A stretch of 64,000 nucleotides of DNA from Haliclystus octoradiatus. Lineage: Eukaryota; Cnidaria; Staurozoa; Stauromedusae; Haliclystidae. The stretch spans positions 11,349,178-11,413,177 of the forward strand of contig OU744454.1 in the NCBI GenBank assembly GCA_916610825.1, in the 5' to 3' direction. Every line of letters begins with the position of its first letter. Positions within the stretch are counted from its first letter, which is position 1. The notes beneath the pieces were generated by a model. The model saw only the letters and a list, made by a program, of their open reading frames with translations. It was not told where the DNA came from and ran no database searches. The translations under genes were made by a program, and so were the position numbers. This document shows positions 23,466 to 33,004 of the stretch, one piece after another.

Positions 23466-24145
23466 AACGATTTTTCTTATTTTTCTTAATATGAAGCAGT
23501 AAATTATTGTTAATTAACAAAAGATATCGTTTGATCATGTTAATAACAGAAATTAGTGGACCATGTGTCTTGTCGATGCTAAATCAATTTAATATTGAAT
23601 ATATTGCATGCAATGCCACGAGTTTGACCGGCCACACTTTGACGGCGTTATTTTGTGAACACCACATTAGTGTTGTATATATTGCAATAAAGATTTATGA
23701 ATTCGAACCGATAGCGATCCGATCGTATCGGGTCAGATTAGGGTTAATATTTTAGGTCTTCGGATCGGATCGGATTTGAAGTGATTTTTTATGGATAGTT
23801 TCAGATTTCGAAATTTGACTGAATATGTGTAATTTATAATAATTAATGTGTTCTGGCTTCCTTTCAGCACATAAAATAATTTTTTTTCTATGTAGATATA
23901 CCTACGTTAAATTATACATTTCAATCGACTCAATTGATGTGAAATAAATTAAATTTTTATTAAAGGAATGATGAAGATGTATTGATTAATGCTACACCGT
24001 TTCAATGCGTATTGTGTCTCATGTTCTCCTCCAGAGTTCATACTCCGTATTATACAGCGATAGTCAGCTTAGTCAATTGTTTAATTATAAGTGATCTGAA
24101 AGTTTTATCATAAAAGGTCCATTATGGACCACACTCATTGCTAGT

Positions 24146-24866
24146 ATATATGATATTCCTTTCTAACACTTATCATGCCGACAATTTTTCAATACCCTTG
24201 TCAAACGCATTTTCATGTTGCTTAGTTGGATTATATACCTCATTACATTACATTACATTATATCATTAAATAATCCTAGAATTACTTGTGTCTTCTTGTA
24301 AATTCGTTAGGCTAAAAATGAGCTGCTGGTATTCCCTAAAGAGACACTTTACTGAAAATATTTGGTAGTTTCTATCAAAGGAGACATGTGTATCAATTGA
24401 AATAATTAACTGTATCCGGCTTCATAAAAAATAAAACGGTTTCAAAAATGTTTCTGCTTCTATTTTAGCCACAACCATTTCTGGAACCAAAAAGAATGAA
24501 TTCAGCCAAAATGAAATTTTTGCAAAAACAAATATCTTCTCACAGTTATTAATTCTATTGTATATTAGTAGTTTCTCTTTAGTTTATGTCGTCATTTTAT
24601 AGATTTTTGTAACCCTATTGATTTTCATAACCCTACTGATGCTACTAACATTTCTACAGAAGACAAGAATGAAACGGGAAAAAGGTTAGAGGACATATAT
24701 TCAAACCAACAATAATGTGCGGTGACATAAATTGTGATAATAGATACCCCATATGATTAAGAGTTGAATAAAACTGAGTCAAAGTGAAATCATAACCAAC
24801 AGCAAGTGCAAAAGTATGCAAATTGAGAAAATCATGTCTAAGTTTCTATTTGCATATGTAAGCTGA
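24146..24866. other. 3' flank of gene 2
   Basis: No gene was recognised. A short ATTAC pentanucleotide run lies at about 24240-24263. No clear minus-strand AATAAA signal was found within a few hundred bases of the gene 2 stop. Confidence 0.45.
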
Positions 24867-25129
24867 TCAGTTATTCTTTGGCCTTATTTTCATTTCAGCT
24901 GCAGTTAGACTACAACCACTCTTCCATGCCATCCAAATAAGACCACCCCAATCACATGTCCCTGCACTAGGGTCATAGTTATTCGTCAATACTGCATGAG
25001 CACATTGGATATACCACCATCCCCCCTTGAAATGATCAGCACAATGCATTGAAGTATGACTATCGAAGTCATTATCAGTTGTTGAAAATTCCATATTACT
25101 TTGAGATTTGAACGAATCACCGGCATCAC
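24867..25129 (-). CDS. Gene 2 last exon: C-terminal half of fibrinogen-related domain
   Basis: The acceptor TCTAACAG ends at 25130 and the exon runs to a TAA at 24867. Phase 1 joins cleanly to 26190-26447, giving NGYSG|DAGDSF. It encodes the FReD C-terminus: MEFSTTDNDFDSH (Asp-rich calcium-site region), CADHFKGGWWYIQC (conserved disulfide and the GGWWY signature), a WGGLIWMAWKSG segment and the terminal AEMKIRP. The Asp pattern of the calcium site looks kept. The reading frame continues upstream of the acceptor but without FReD similarity, so the splice site is preferred. Confidence 0.93.
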
Positions 25130-26189
25130 CTGTTAGATAGAATATGATAGTTTCCTTAGGATGAAGATTACTAACTTGCCAATGAAAAAGCGATGTGTTT
25201 TGTGAAAATGGTACTATTTTAGGCTGCATAGAATTTAGTTGCAGGTTAATTTGTTTGGATAACTTTTTCTAAAGTAAATATGAATCTCCATTTAGCAAGA
25301 ACAAATAGAAAGCAAGAAAAAACGCACAATCATATGCACAATTAGTAATTTATCAATTCATTACAAGATAGTCTTCTCTGTAAGCTAGATATCCCCTATA
25401 AATGTCTAGTATATTTCAAACAAAATGCATTCTTCACATAAGATTGGTAGTAATTGATTATTAAAACAAACACAATCTCACAATTGGTATCAACGGACTA
25501 CCAGCATCCAGTTAGTATAATCTCTTTCGATAAACATGAATACAATGTAAGCAGATATTAAATCATGTTCTCTATTGATAGATCTGTTTGAATTGTAAAT
25601 AATTGGAATCAAATAAAAATTAGTCGGTTAATTAATCAATTGATTAATTAATACAAAATAAATCAATTTTCTGTAGTCCTTAGAGGAATTAACCATTAGA
25701 CGACCTAAATTGATCAAATTTGATTTCTAGTTTCTAGTGAATCGCTAGTAGTATCTCAATTTAGGATGACATTGCAATTCCCTATTGTAACCAAGGCGCC
25801 GTCTCTCGTGATCAAGGAAAATTGATTGAGTTAACAGAATGATTTCGATTGGAATGAAGCTGATTCCCAGTTTTTTACTGAGCCACAAGAGCGTGAACTG
25901 AGACTATATCAGCATTTCGAAGACTGTACGTTGAAGAAGGAAAAAACTAGGTATGCAACACCAGCTACCATCAAATTCACACGTAAATCGAAATCAGTAA
26001 ATTGGAAAGCTTTAAATATGAGAATTATCCTTCTGCTAATTAATAGATTAATGTTTAATGCTACTTAATGTTCGATAAATGTCAGTCTCATTTACACAAT
26101 GACATGAGAAAATGATTATGAGAGACTATTGCGTTTTAATAAGTTCTCCTGCATAGTCGAAGATATAGATTACAGCTAATACGATATAC
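25130..26189 (-). other. Gene 2 last intron
   Basis: This intron is about 1.06 kb, with donor GTATATC at 26189 and acceptor TCTAACAG at 25130. No other feature was seen. Confidence 0.75.
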
Positions 26190-26447
26190 CTGAGTAGCCA
26201 TTGACGTATAGTCGGTAATTATCAGTCTGATCACTGACTGTAAACGTATCGTATTCAGCATATTTATGTTCACTACCAGACCAAAGATCAATACGAAGGG
26301 TTTGTGAATTTTCTGTTGTCAGGCGATGAAGCTCATCTAAGCCGTACCAAAAATCTGAAGCAAAATCCCCGAATCCATTTTCGTAAGATATTCTTTCACG
26401 ATAGAAGTCCTCCACGCCATCCATTCTTCTTAGAAACACAACCCAAC
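26190..26447 (-). CDS. Gene 2 exon 7: central part of fibrinogen-related domain
   Basis: This 258-nt phase 1-1 exon has an acceptor TTTACAG and a donor GTATATC. It encodes GWVVFLRRMDGVEDFYRERI, ENGFGDFASDFWYGLDELHR, the LRIDLWSG strand, the YAEYDTFTV segment and NYRLYVNGYSG, which follow the FReD consensus (GW-x-V-x-QRR, NGFGD...FW-x-GL, LRI-D, Y-x-x-F-x-V, Y-x-L-x-V-x-GYSG). One FReD hallmark is changed: the usual F-x-R-x-W-x-x-Y reads FYRERISY. The upstream partner exon is missing. Confidence 0.92.
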
Positions 26448-26801
26448 CTGTAAATGTATGAACAATAAATAAGATATATGCAGCAGTTCTCAATAGAACA
26501 GTTGAAATTGAAACAAAAAAGATAATTGTAAAAGACCTTAAGGTGCCAAATATTCTTTTTACGGAATCGAGTAGACCATGCAAAATGAATAGGAATGGCG
26601 AAAATAATTTTTCGATTTGCACTCTGATAAGCTGAGTTATTTAATGTTAAATATACTATATTTCAAACATAGTGCTCTTTCGAAAGTATGAACTCATGTC
26701 GAAATGACAAGAGAGCTTACTATAGGAAAATAACAAAGTCTGGACTTCAAAAAATCGTTACTTTATTCTAGCGGAAATTAAATTGAACGTGAAATGTAGA
26801 G
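26448..26801. other. Gene 2 intron next to the Ty3/Gypsy element
   Basis: No exon or repeat was recognised. The long minus frame that continues through here from the FReD exon is intronic read-through with a hydrophobic AT-rich composition. Confidence 0.55.
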
Positions 26802-26806
26802 GTTAG

Positions 26807-26962
26807 TGTTGTGAATTTGTTAATTATGCTAATTATGTTCTTTATGTTTGTAAATGAGGCTAATACATGAGCACTGATTCCTTATCCACATGTTGTAAGA
26901 TGGAGCTATCTTTTTGTTAAATAAAGCCTTATTCAGAGTTTAGTTACTGGCTATTCATTTCA
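26807..26962 (+). repeat. 5' LTR of the Ty3/Gypsy element
   Basis: This 156-bp repeat pairs with 30318-30473. It contains a TTAAATAAAGCC block that could serve as polyadenylation signal. Confidence 0.93.
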
Positions 26963-26999
26963 ATTTATTTAACAAAAGATATTTTTCAGACAGTTAGTC

Positions 27000-27749
27000 A
27001 TGGATAGATTTCTTAAACCAGAAAAGTTCAATACAGATCCTAATTCATCTATTGCCAAAAAGGAATGGAGGCATTGGCATATGAACTTCACAAATTTCTT
27101 GGAAATGCTGGACAAACTCAACCAGATAAACTCACACTTTAATTAACTATATATCACCTACTGTGTATGAATATATTTCTGACTGTGATACCTATGAACT
27201 TGCTATTACTACATTTGAATCAATGTATGCTAAGGTCCCCAATGAAGTCTATACAAGGTATTACTTTCATCACGTCGACAGCAACCATCTGAACCTGTTG
27301 ATACATTTTTACAAGTTCTAAGTCTATTGAGTAAGGATTGTACATTCAAGCCACTCACTGCTATTGAACACAAGAATATCGTTATCAGAGATGCTTTTAT
27401 TAGTGGTTTACTATCAAGTCCAATGCGGAAAAGGCTGTTAGAAAATAAGAATCTTGATCTAGACACTACAATTTTACAGGCTAGATCTTTGGAAGTTGCG
27501 CAGAAAAGTTCTGATGGATTTGCAATTCCCCAGCAAACGAATACTGTTGCTGCTGCCACAGAGTTATCACATGCTCAAATTGACTCACATAACTCTGAAG
27601 AAAATTATATTGCAGTTATCAAAAGTAACAAAAAAGACAAATGCTTCTTCTGTGGTCAACAGCGTCATCCACGTAGTCACTGTCCCGCCAAAGATGTCAA
27701 CTATAACAAATGCTCAAGGAAAGGACATTATGCAAAAGTGTGTAGATAA
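27000..27749 (+). pseudogene. Gag remnant with zinc knuckles
   Basis: The ATG at 27000 opens a frame with MDRFLKPEKFNTDPNSS and a WRHWHMNFTNFLE helix, but it stops near 27144. Similarity resumes in shifted frames (YISPTVYEYISDCDTYELAI, then a LSKDCTFKPLTAIEH helix) to 27749. The C-terminal nucleocapsid has one intact CCHC knuckle (CFFCGQQRHPRSHCP) and a second that has lost its first Cys (NKCSRKGHYAKVC). At least two frame breaks make it non-functional. Confidence 0.85.
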
Positions 27750-27785
27750 GGTAATAACACATACAATAAAACACAATCTTCTGCA

Positions 27786-28151
27786 ATGCATTCTACCTAC
27801 CTAGCTGCAACAAAGCCATGCCAATGTGTCGCTGACGTCAAAGTAAATGGTGCTGCAGTGAAAGCTCTGATAGACACTGGTAGCAGTGACAGCTACATTT
27901 TTCCTAATCTTGTCAAACAAATGGGATTATCTACCATGCCCAAGCCTTCTGTGGTATATATGGCCTCATCTGAACTACATGCCAAAGTTGAAAAGTCAAC
28001 AAAGATAGATATTAATATGGATGATAAAGTATACAAGAAAGTGGAAGTATCTATTTTACAAGGACTTTGCTCAGATTTAATCCTTGGTCGAGATTTTTTA
28101 CAATTACACAAACAAGTCACTTTCGAATTTGGAGGTGAAAACCTACCTTGA
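27786..28151 (+). pseudogene. Retroviral-type aspartic protease domain
   Basis: This 121-codon open frame contains the active-site run ALIDTGSSDSYI and the second conserved ILGRDFLQ motif. It overlaps the RT frame by 4 bases. The domain itself appears intact, but the polyprotein around it is broken. Confidence 0.87.
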
Positions 28152-28930
28152 ATGTTTGTGCTTTGGCGTCATTGTCAATAAACCCTCCTAAACTATTTGC
28201 AAATTTAGACTCAACATGCCAACCTATCGCAACAAAATCCAGAAATTTCAGTGCACCAGACAAAAGTTTTATCGACACAGAAGTGCAACTACTTTTAAAA
28301 GAAGTTATAATTGAGCCGAGCACCTCACCATGGAGAGCACAAGTATTGGTCACAACAAATGAGCGTCACAAGAAACGTTTGGTTGTTGACTTATCGCGAA
28401 CTATTAACCGTTTCACAAATCTTGATGCGTATCCATTACCTAGAATCGAAGAAGTAGTAAACAACGTTTCAAAGTACAAGTTCTTCAGTAATTTGGATTT
28501 GAAATCAGCATATCACCAAATCCCAATTAATCAAGAAGACAAGATATACACAGCTTTTGAAACTGCAGGAGAGCTTTACCAATTCTGCCGAATACCTTTT
28601 GGTGTGACAAATGGAGTTGCCTGCTTTCAGAGAATTATAAATCAGATTATAAAAGACAATTATTTAAAAGACACTTTTGCTTATTTAGATGATATCACCA
28701 AAGAAGAACATGATTCAAATCTTGATCGTTTCTTAGTAATTGCTAAGAAACTAAACCTTACTATTAATCATGCAAAGAGTACATATGCTACAGAAACAAT
28801 TAATTTATTGGGTTATTTGATATCTCATGGAGAATTGAAACCAGATCCTGATAGGTTAACCCCGCTAAAAAGTCTGCGGCTGCCATCATCCGCTGATGAG
28901 TTGAAAAGAGCTATCGGATTGTTTTCCTAA
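28148..28930 (+). pseudogene. Reverse transcriptase domain (Ty3/Gypsy)
   Basis: The 260-codon frame carries SPWRAQVLVTTNERHKKRLV, a VDLSRTINRFT block, the SNLDLKSAYHQIPI block, a FCRIPFGVTNGVACFQR motif and the catalytic FAYLDDIT (YLDD). It ends at a stop within the connection region (GLFS), where the family normally reads on into RNase H, so the ORF is broken here. Confidence 0.9.
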
Positions 28931-29029
28931 TATTCACAATGGATCAAGAATTTCTCAGATCTAATACGGCCTCTAACTCAAAGCCACTCTTTTCCACTAT
29001 CTGACTATGCCAAAGAGTCTTTTGAAACC

Positions 29030-29618
29030 TTGAAATCAAAAATCGAAGAAGTTATACTTCAACCAATTGATGAAACAGCGCCATTTACTGTTGAAACCGA
29101 TGCATTAGACTTTTCTCTCGGTGCAACACTCACTCAAAACGGCAAACCAGTAGCATTCTTCTCTCGTACACTAACAGATGGTGAGCAGAAACATTCTTCT
29201 ATTGAGAAAGAAGCATATGAAAATTGTAGAGAGTCTTCGAAAAGGGAGACATTACTTATGTGCCCGCAACTTTACACTAATCACATACCAACAATCGGTC
29301 TCATTTATGCTGAACCCCAAACTTGCTGGAAAAGTCAAGAATGAAAAGATTCAGCGATGGAGAATTGAGCTATCATCATATAAATTCAGCATTATCTACA
29401 GACCAGGAACAGAGAATGCACCGGCTGATGCTTTATCTCGGATACGAACTACTCTTGGAGCAACTCAAGCACATCAAAGCTTATACGACCTACATGACAT
29501 GTTGTGTCACCCTGGAATCACAAGAATGCTGCATTTTGTCAGATCAAGGAATTTACCTTACTCCGTTGCGGATGTCAAGAATGTAACATTTATCAGGTTC
29601 ATATTATTTAACATTTAG
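29030..29618 (+). pseudogene. RNase H and integrase zinc-binding remnant
   Basis: The frame begins with the RNase H strand TVETDALDFSLGATLTQNGK and an AFFSRTL segment. It then shifts frame near 29220; the next frame reads KIQRWRIELSSYKFSIIYRP and ends NAPADALSRI. An HHCC-like start (LHDMLCHPGITRMLHFV) of integrase follows and is cut at about 29600. Confidence 0.85.
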
Positions 29619-29630
29619 AGGTTCATCATT

Positions 29631-30300
29631 TATGTCTAATGATTTGAAGGTATTTCTAAGAAGTCATGGTATTTCTGCTAGTCGCACTACACCCTACAAC
29701 CCACAAGGCAATGGACAGTGTGAAAAATATAATGGCATCATATGGAAAGCAGTTTCTCTTGCATTAAAATCGAGAAGTTTATCGACATCTCAATAGGAAG
29801 TAGTACTACCTGACCCCCTCCATTCAATAAGATCTCTACTATGTACCTCAACAAATGTCACCCCTCATGAAAGTATGTTTAACCATCATCGTACGTCAAC
29901 TACTGGGAATGCTATGCCTACCTGGCTTACTTCTCCTGGACCGGTACTGTTGAGAAACCAAAATATGCAGAGCAAATATGACACACCTGTCCAGACTGTC
30001 ACACTCATTGAATCTAATCCTAACTATGCACACGTCAGGCTCCCTAAAGGGAACGAAGCTACCGTGTCAGTTAGACATCGGGCACCATATGGCGTAGAGT
30101 CAGAACAACCACATCATGAAGCACATCTGGATGAAAATGTACCACTGGAATCAATTGGAGATTCAAATATTGATTCTATTCAAAATTTAGCAAACGTTGA
30201 TCAACCAATTGTAGCTGAAAACACTGATGTGGTCAAAGATGTAAATGAACCACGTAGATCTACTAGAATTAGACATGCTCCCAATAAACTAAACATCTAA
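29631..30300 (+). pseudogene. Integrase C-terminal part after core deletion
   Basis: The sequence resumes at SHGISASRTTPYNPQGNGQC, carrying the last conserved Glu region of the integrase core. A stop follows at about 29796, and then a 141-codon open frame (29875-30300) rich in acidic and basic residues ends EPRRSTRIRHAPNKL, a common Ty3/Gypsy Pol terminus. The two catalytic Asp residues of the core lie in the deleted part. Confidence 0.82.
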
Positions 30301-30317
30301 TAATTACAAGGGAAGAA

Positions 30318-30473
30318 TGTTGTGAATTTGTTAATTATGCTAATTATGTTCTTTATGTTTGTAAATGAGGCTACTTCATAAGCACTGATTCCTTATCCAC
30401 ATGTTGTAAGATGGAGCTATATTTTTGTTAAATAAAGCCCTATTCAGAGTTTAGTTACTGGCTATTCATTTCA
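30318..30473 (+). repeat. 3' LTR of the Ty3/Gypsy element
   Basis: This 156-bp repeat pairs with 26807-26962, with five visible substitutions. It is followed directly by the GTTAG target duplication. Confidence 0.93.
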
Positions 30474-30478
30474 GTTAG

Positions 30479-32492
30479 AAAGGTTTAATTAGACTTCGAA
30501 TGAGCTTTCACTCAGAAAAACAAGTTGAAACACTAGATCAACGCATGTCATCGAACAAAGTGTTGAGTACGTAGACAGAGGCAAAACACTTTGTATTCTC
30601 TTCTCCGCGGATGATGATATAAAAATTCAAAAATTCCTTGCTTAAGTTTGGTCGATCCCCTGTGAATAAAAAGCGTTTTAGCACACCATATTTAATGATA
30701 CATGTTAATCCAGTGTTTATCACCTTTTTGACAGAAAAACACCATCTACGTCTAATCTTCCCAAACTCTACAATTCACGTTCAATCTCAGTCATATATGG
30801 CCAACAAGGTGTCCCAAAGATATGGGCGTATCTGTTCTGGGAAGTGGAAAAATTCTTTTCTGCGAGAAAAAACTTACGATTTTTTGAAGTCTAGAGTTTT
30901 GTTATTTTTCCAAAGTGGGTTCAAGTCATTTCAACATGAGTTCCGACTTTCCGAAGAATACTGTATTTGAAATAGTGCACTTTCGCTACCAAAATATTTT
31001 GCATGGGCTACTCGCTTCTGGAAAAACACTTTTTATGTCATGCGCACTTTAAGAGGAACAGACGTCATGAAACAGTAAAGCCCTGTTGTTTTACAGCTTC
31101 GAACTGCATTGAGTTACAGATGGACTGGCATTTTAAATTTTCTGCTTGATTTAACTTTTCCATTCCCACTAGAAATACAAGAAAAAACTGATTATGATGT
31201 TTGCTTTATCCGCAATAATGAATAAATCCCTGGAAATACGTGATTTAAATCCTTTCCCATCTTGAGAATGGAGGGACTTTTGCTTTGTAATGTTGAGTTC
31301 TTATCGCATTCTACTTCAGTGAGTTTGTTGATGTTTGAATAAGTTTGTATTTTTTTCCTTGTAAAGAATCTATTTGCTTGTATATTGCTATTCTATTTCC
31401 AATTAACAAATGCAAAATAACTATTTTCAATGTAATTCTTTTTTTGTTAACTGACAGCAATACCTTCTATTCTGTATTCGGATCAAAAAACTAATAAAAG
31501 GTTTAGCATCCATAAAAGACTCCCTAGTTAAGTATTTCCAAATGCTGCTGTGAAATTCGACTTTCTCCAAGTCTCACTTATTTTTATGACGATTTTGATA
31601 TGTTGGTAAGTGAGACTTGTGTCCTTCGCACATTATATTGTTACCAAGACAAAAGAAACGCATCAAACCATACGAGATAACGTAAAATATTTTAAAGCTG
31701 TCAACGATGTAGTCTTGATTCCAAATTCGTTTTTGCAAACATGGCATGCAATTTAAACATGATTTAAACGATACAAATTTGACTTCATGATCATCAGTTA
31801 AATCTTTAGAACTGTCGAAAATGCTATAACTAGAAAGTATGCTGTTATTCTTGCTTCAACAAACTGATTCTGGCAAGTTGTTGCTCTTTAAATGCTTCAA
31901 ACTTTCTCAATTTGAAATGGTCGTTATGGTGGAGAGGAAAGCCATAGATTTATTCCTGTAGTCAGTGTATTAGTAAGTTTGATCAAAATCAAGCAATTAT
32001 TAAAAAGAAATTGTATAAACTCTTTATAGGTAGATGTTTTTATCCATAATTTGACACCATGTTAACCACCGATTATTTCATCTTTCGAAGACGTAACAAT
32101 TTATAAAAACAATGAGATCCGACAATTCGGCCTTGGGCAGAATCCTGCCCAATACTTGACAAAGGATACAAGTCCCGCTTATTAACCATCAAATCTCGGC
32201 ACATCAAAGTGAGCGGAACTTGGAGCCAGTCAACTCCAACATCAGCATAGCTTTGTTGATATACAGCAAAAGGCAGGTCTTATAGCAATATTTCCAATAC
32301 GTCATTGGTTTAAAAATATAAAAGCATGAATGGAGAACATAATTTTCTTTCTTAAAAATCATTTTTAGTTGCACGGTTTTCAGAAACAATCAATGCTATC
32401 ATCAATTTTCATTACTTGCCGGATAACTTTCTCCAGAACACGCAGCTTGGTTACACTCAAGATCCGAGATCTCTATATGCCTAAAAATTCAT
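30479..32492. other. Gene 2 intron, with LINE 3' end and a hairpin
   Basis: About 30720-30855 (minus strand) matches the LINE 3' end at 35290-35370 (shared CTTCCCAGAACA, TGGCCATATATGACTGA, ATTGAACGTGA). At 31569-31620, AAGTCTCACTTA and TAAGTGAGACTT form a 12-bp stem around a loop of about 28 bases. No exon was recognised; the missing N-terminal FReD exon was looked for here without success. Confidence 0.5.
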
Positions 32493-32672
32493 CAAAACCC
32501 TAATATTGGATAGCTGTCAATAGAATGTCACAAAAACACTTTTCAATTTGTGATTCGAAATTAATCCGAATGTCATGATTCGGCTATAACCAACGGTAAG
32601 CGGGATAAACAAGAGCATTGCTTCGAATCATTGTTCGACGATTCGAATTTTTCTAAAAGTTTTGAACGATAC
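32493..32672 (+). repeat. Direct repeat, left copy (pairs with 35402-35578)
   Basis: Both copies share AAAACCCTAATATT, CAATAGAATGT, TTCAATTTGTGAT, ATGATTCGGCTAT and TTCGACGATTCG in the same order and orientation. They bracket the ribozyme-like repeats, the Penelope copy and the LINE 3' end. Confidence 0.7.
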
Positions 32673-32696
32673 ATTTGTATATATAACTGTCACTGA

Positions 32697-32744
32697 GCAG
32701 TACTGATGAACGCTAATGGCCAGAAACATGTACTTGTTTGCTGC
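32697..32744 (+). ncRNA. Hammerhead-ribozyme-like motif 1
   Basis: GCAGTA-CTGATGA-[stem II region]-GAAA-CA[6-nt loop]TG-TT-TGCTGC. Stem I is 6 bp with one wobble, the CUGAUGA and GAAA boxes are intact and stem III is the short 3-bp type known from Penelope-like elements and animal retrozymes. The cleavage triplet reads GUU. Stem II is weakened (CGC opposite GCC) and positions 10.1/11.1 are A-A, so activity is doubtful. Confidence 0.6.
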
Positions 32745-32955
32745 TATGTATGTCTCAATTGCGTATGCGCAATTTTGAGCACTATCGACTTGGGATGTGT
32801 CTATACTATTTGCATTATGCATTGCCCACTACTTCGGTAGTTTGAGCACTCCGGTATGGCACAGATGTTTTTTCATGTGATGAATTTTTTCACCACATTT
32901 ATAACTCATCTTGACTTAGGTGTATACCGAAGTCAGTTACTTGTTCACTCACTGA

Positions 32956-33003
32956 GCAGTACTGATGAAGGCTAATGGCCAGAAACATGTACTTGTCTGC
33001 TGC
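32956..33003 (+). ncRNA. Hammerhead-ribozyme-like motif 2
   Basis: The layout matches 32697-32744 exactly 259 bp downstream, but with a GGC/GCC stem II closed by TAATG and a canonical GUC cleavage triplet (32995-32997). The A-A mismatch at 10.1/11.1 remains. Of the two it is the better candidate. It abuts the 3' end of a Penelope-like element lying on the opposite strand. Confidence 0.65.
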
Positions 33004-33004
33004 T

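Larger units (their letters stand above)
20848..24145. mobile_element. R element copy 2, full length with TIRs
   Basis: The left end ACTAGCAATTAGTGT and right end ACTCATTGCTAGT are inverted. Similarity continues inward for about 55 bp (GGTCC...GGACC, GATAAAA, TTTCTGATCACT). The termini are compatible with a TA target (TA|CTAGCA...TGCTAG|TA). At about 3.3 kb it has no long ORF, so it is a non-autonomous element, perhaps of the Tc1/mariner type if TA is the true target. It holds a 39-bp tandem repeat and a tRNA-like segment. Confidence 0.75.
26807..30473 (+). mobile_element. Decayed Ty3/Gypsy LTR retrotransposon
   Basis: The 156-bp LTRs at 26807-26962 and 30318-30473 differ at 5 positions by eye (about 97% identity). 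They start TGTTG and end CATTTCA, and are flanked by a perfect 5-bp duplication GTTAG (26802-26806 and 30474-30478). A polypurine stretch (CAAGGGAAGAA) precedes the 3' LTR. The interior reads Gag, protease, RT, RNase H, integrase, with stops, frameshifts and a deletion in the integrase core. It sits in the gene 2 intron between exons 6 and 7, in the opposite orientation to the gene. Confidence 0.95.
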
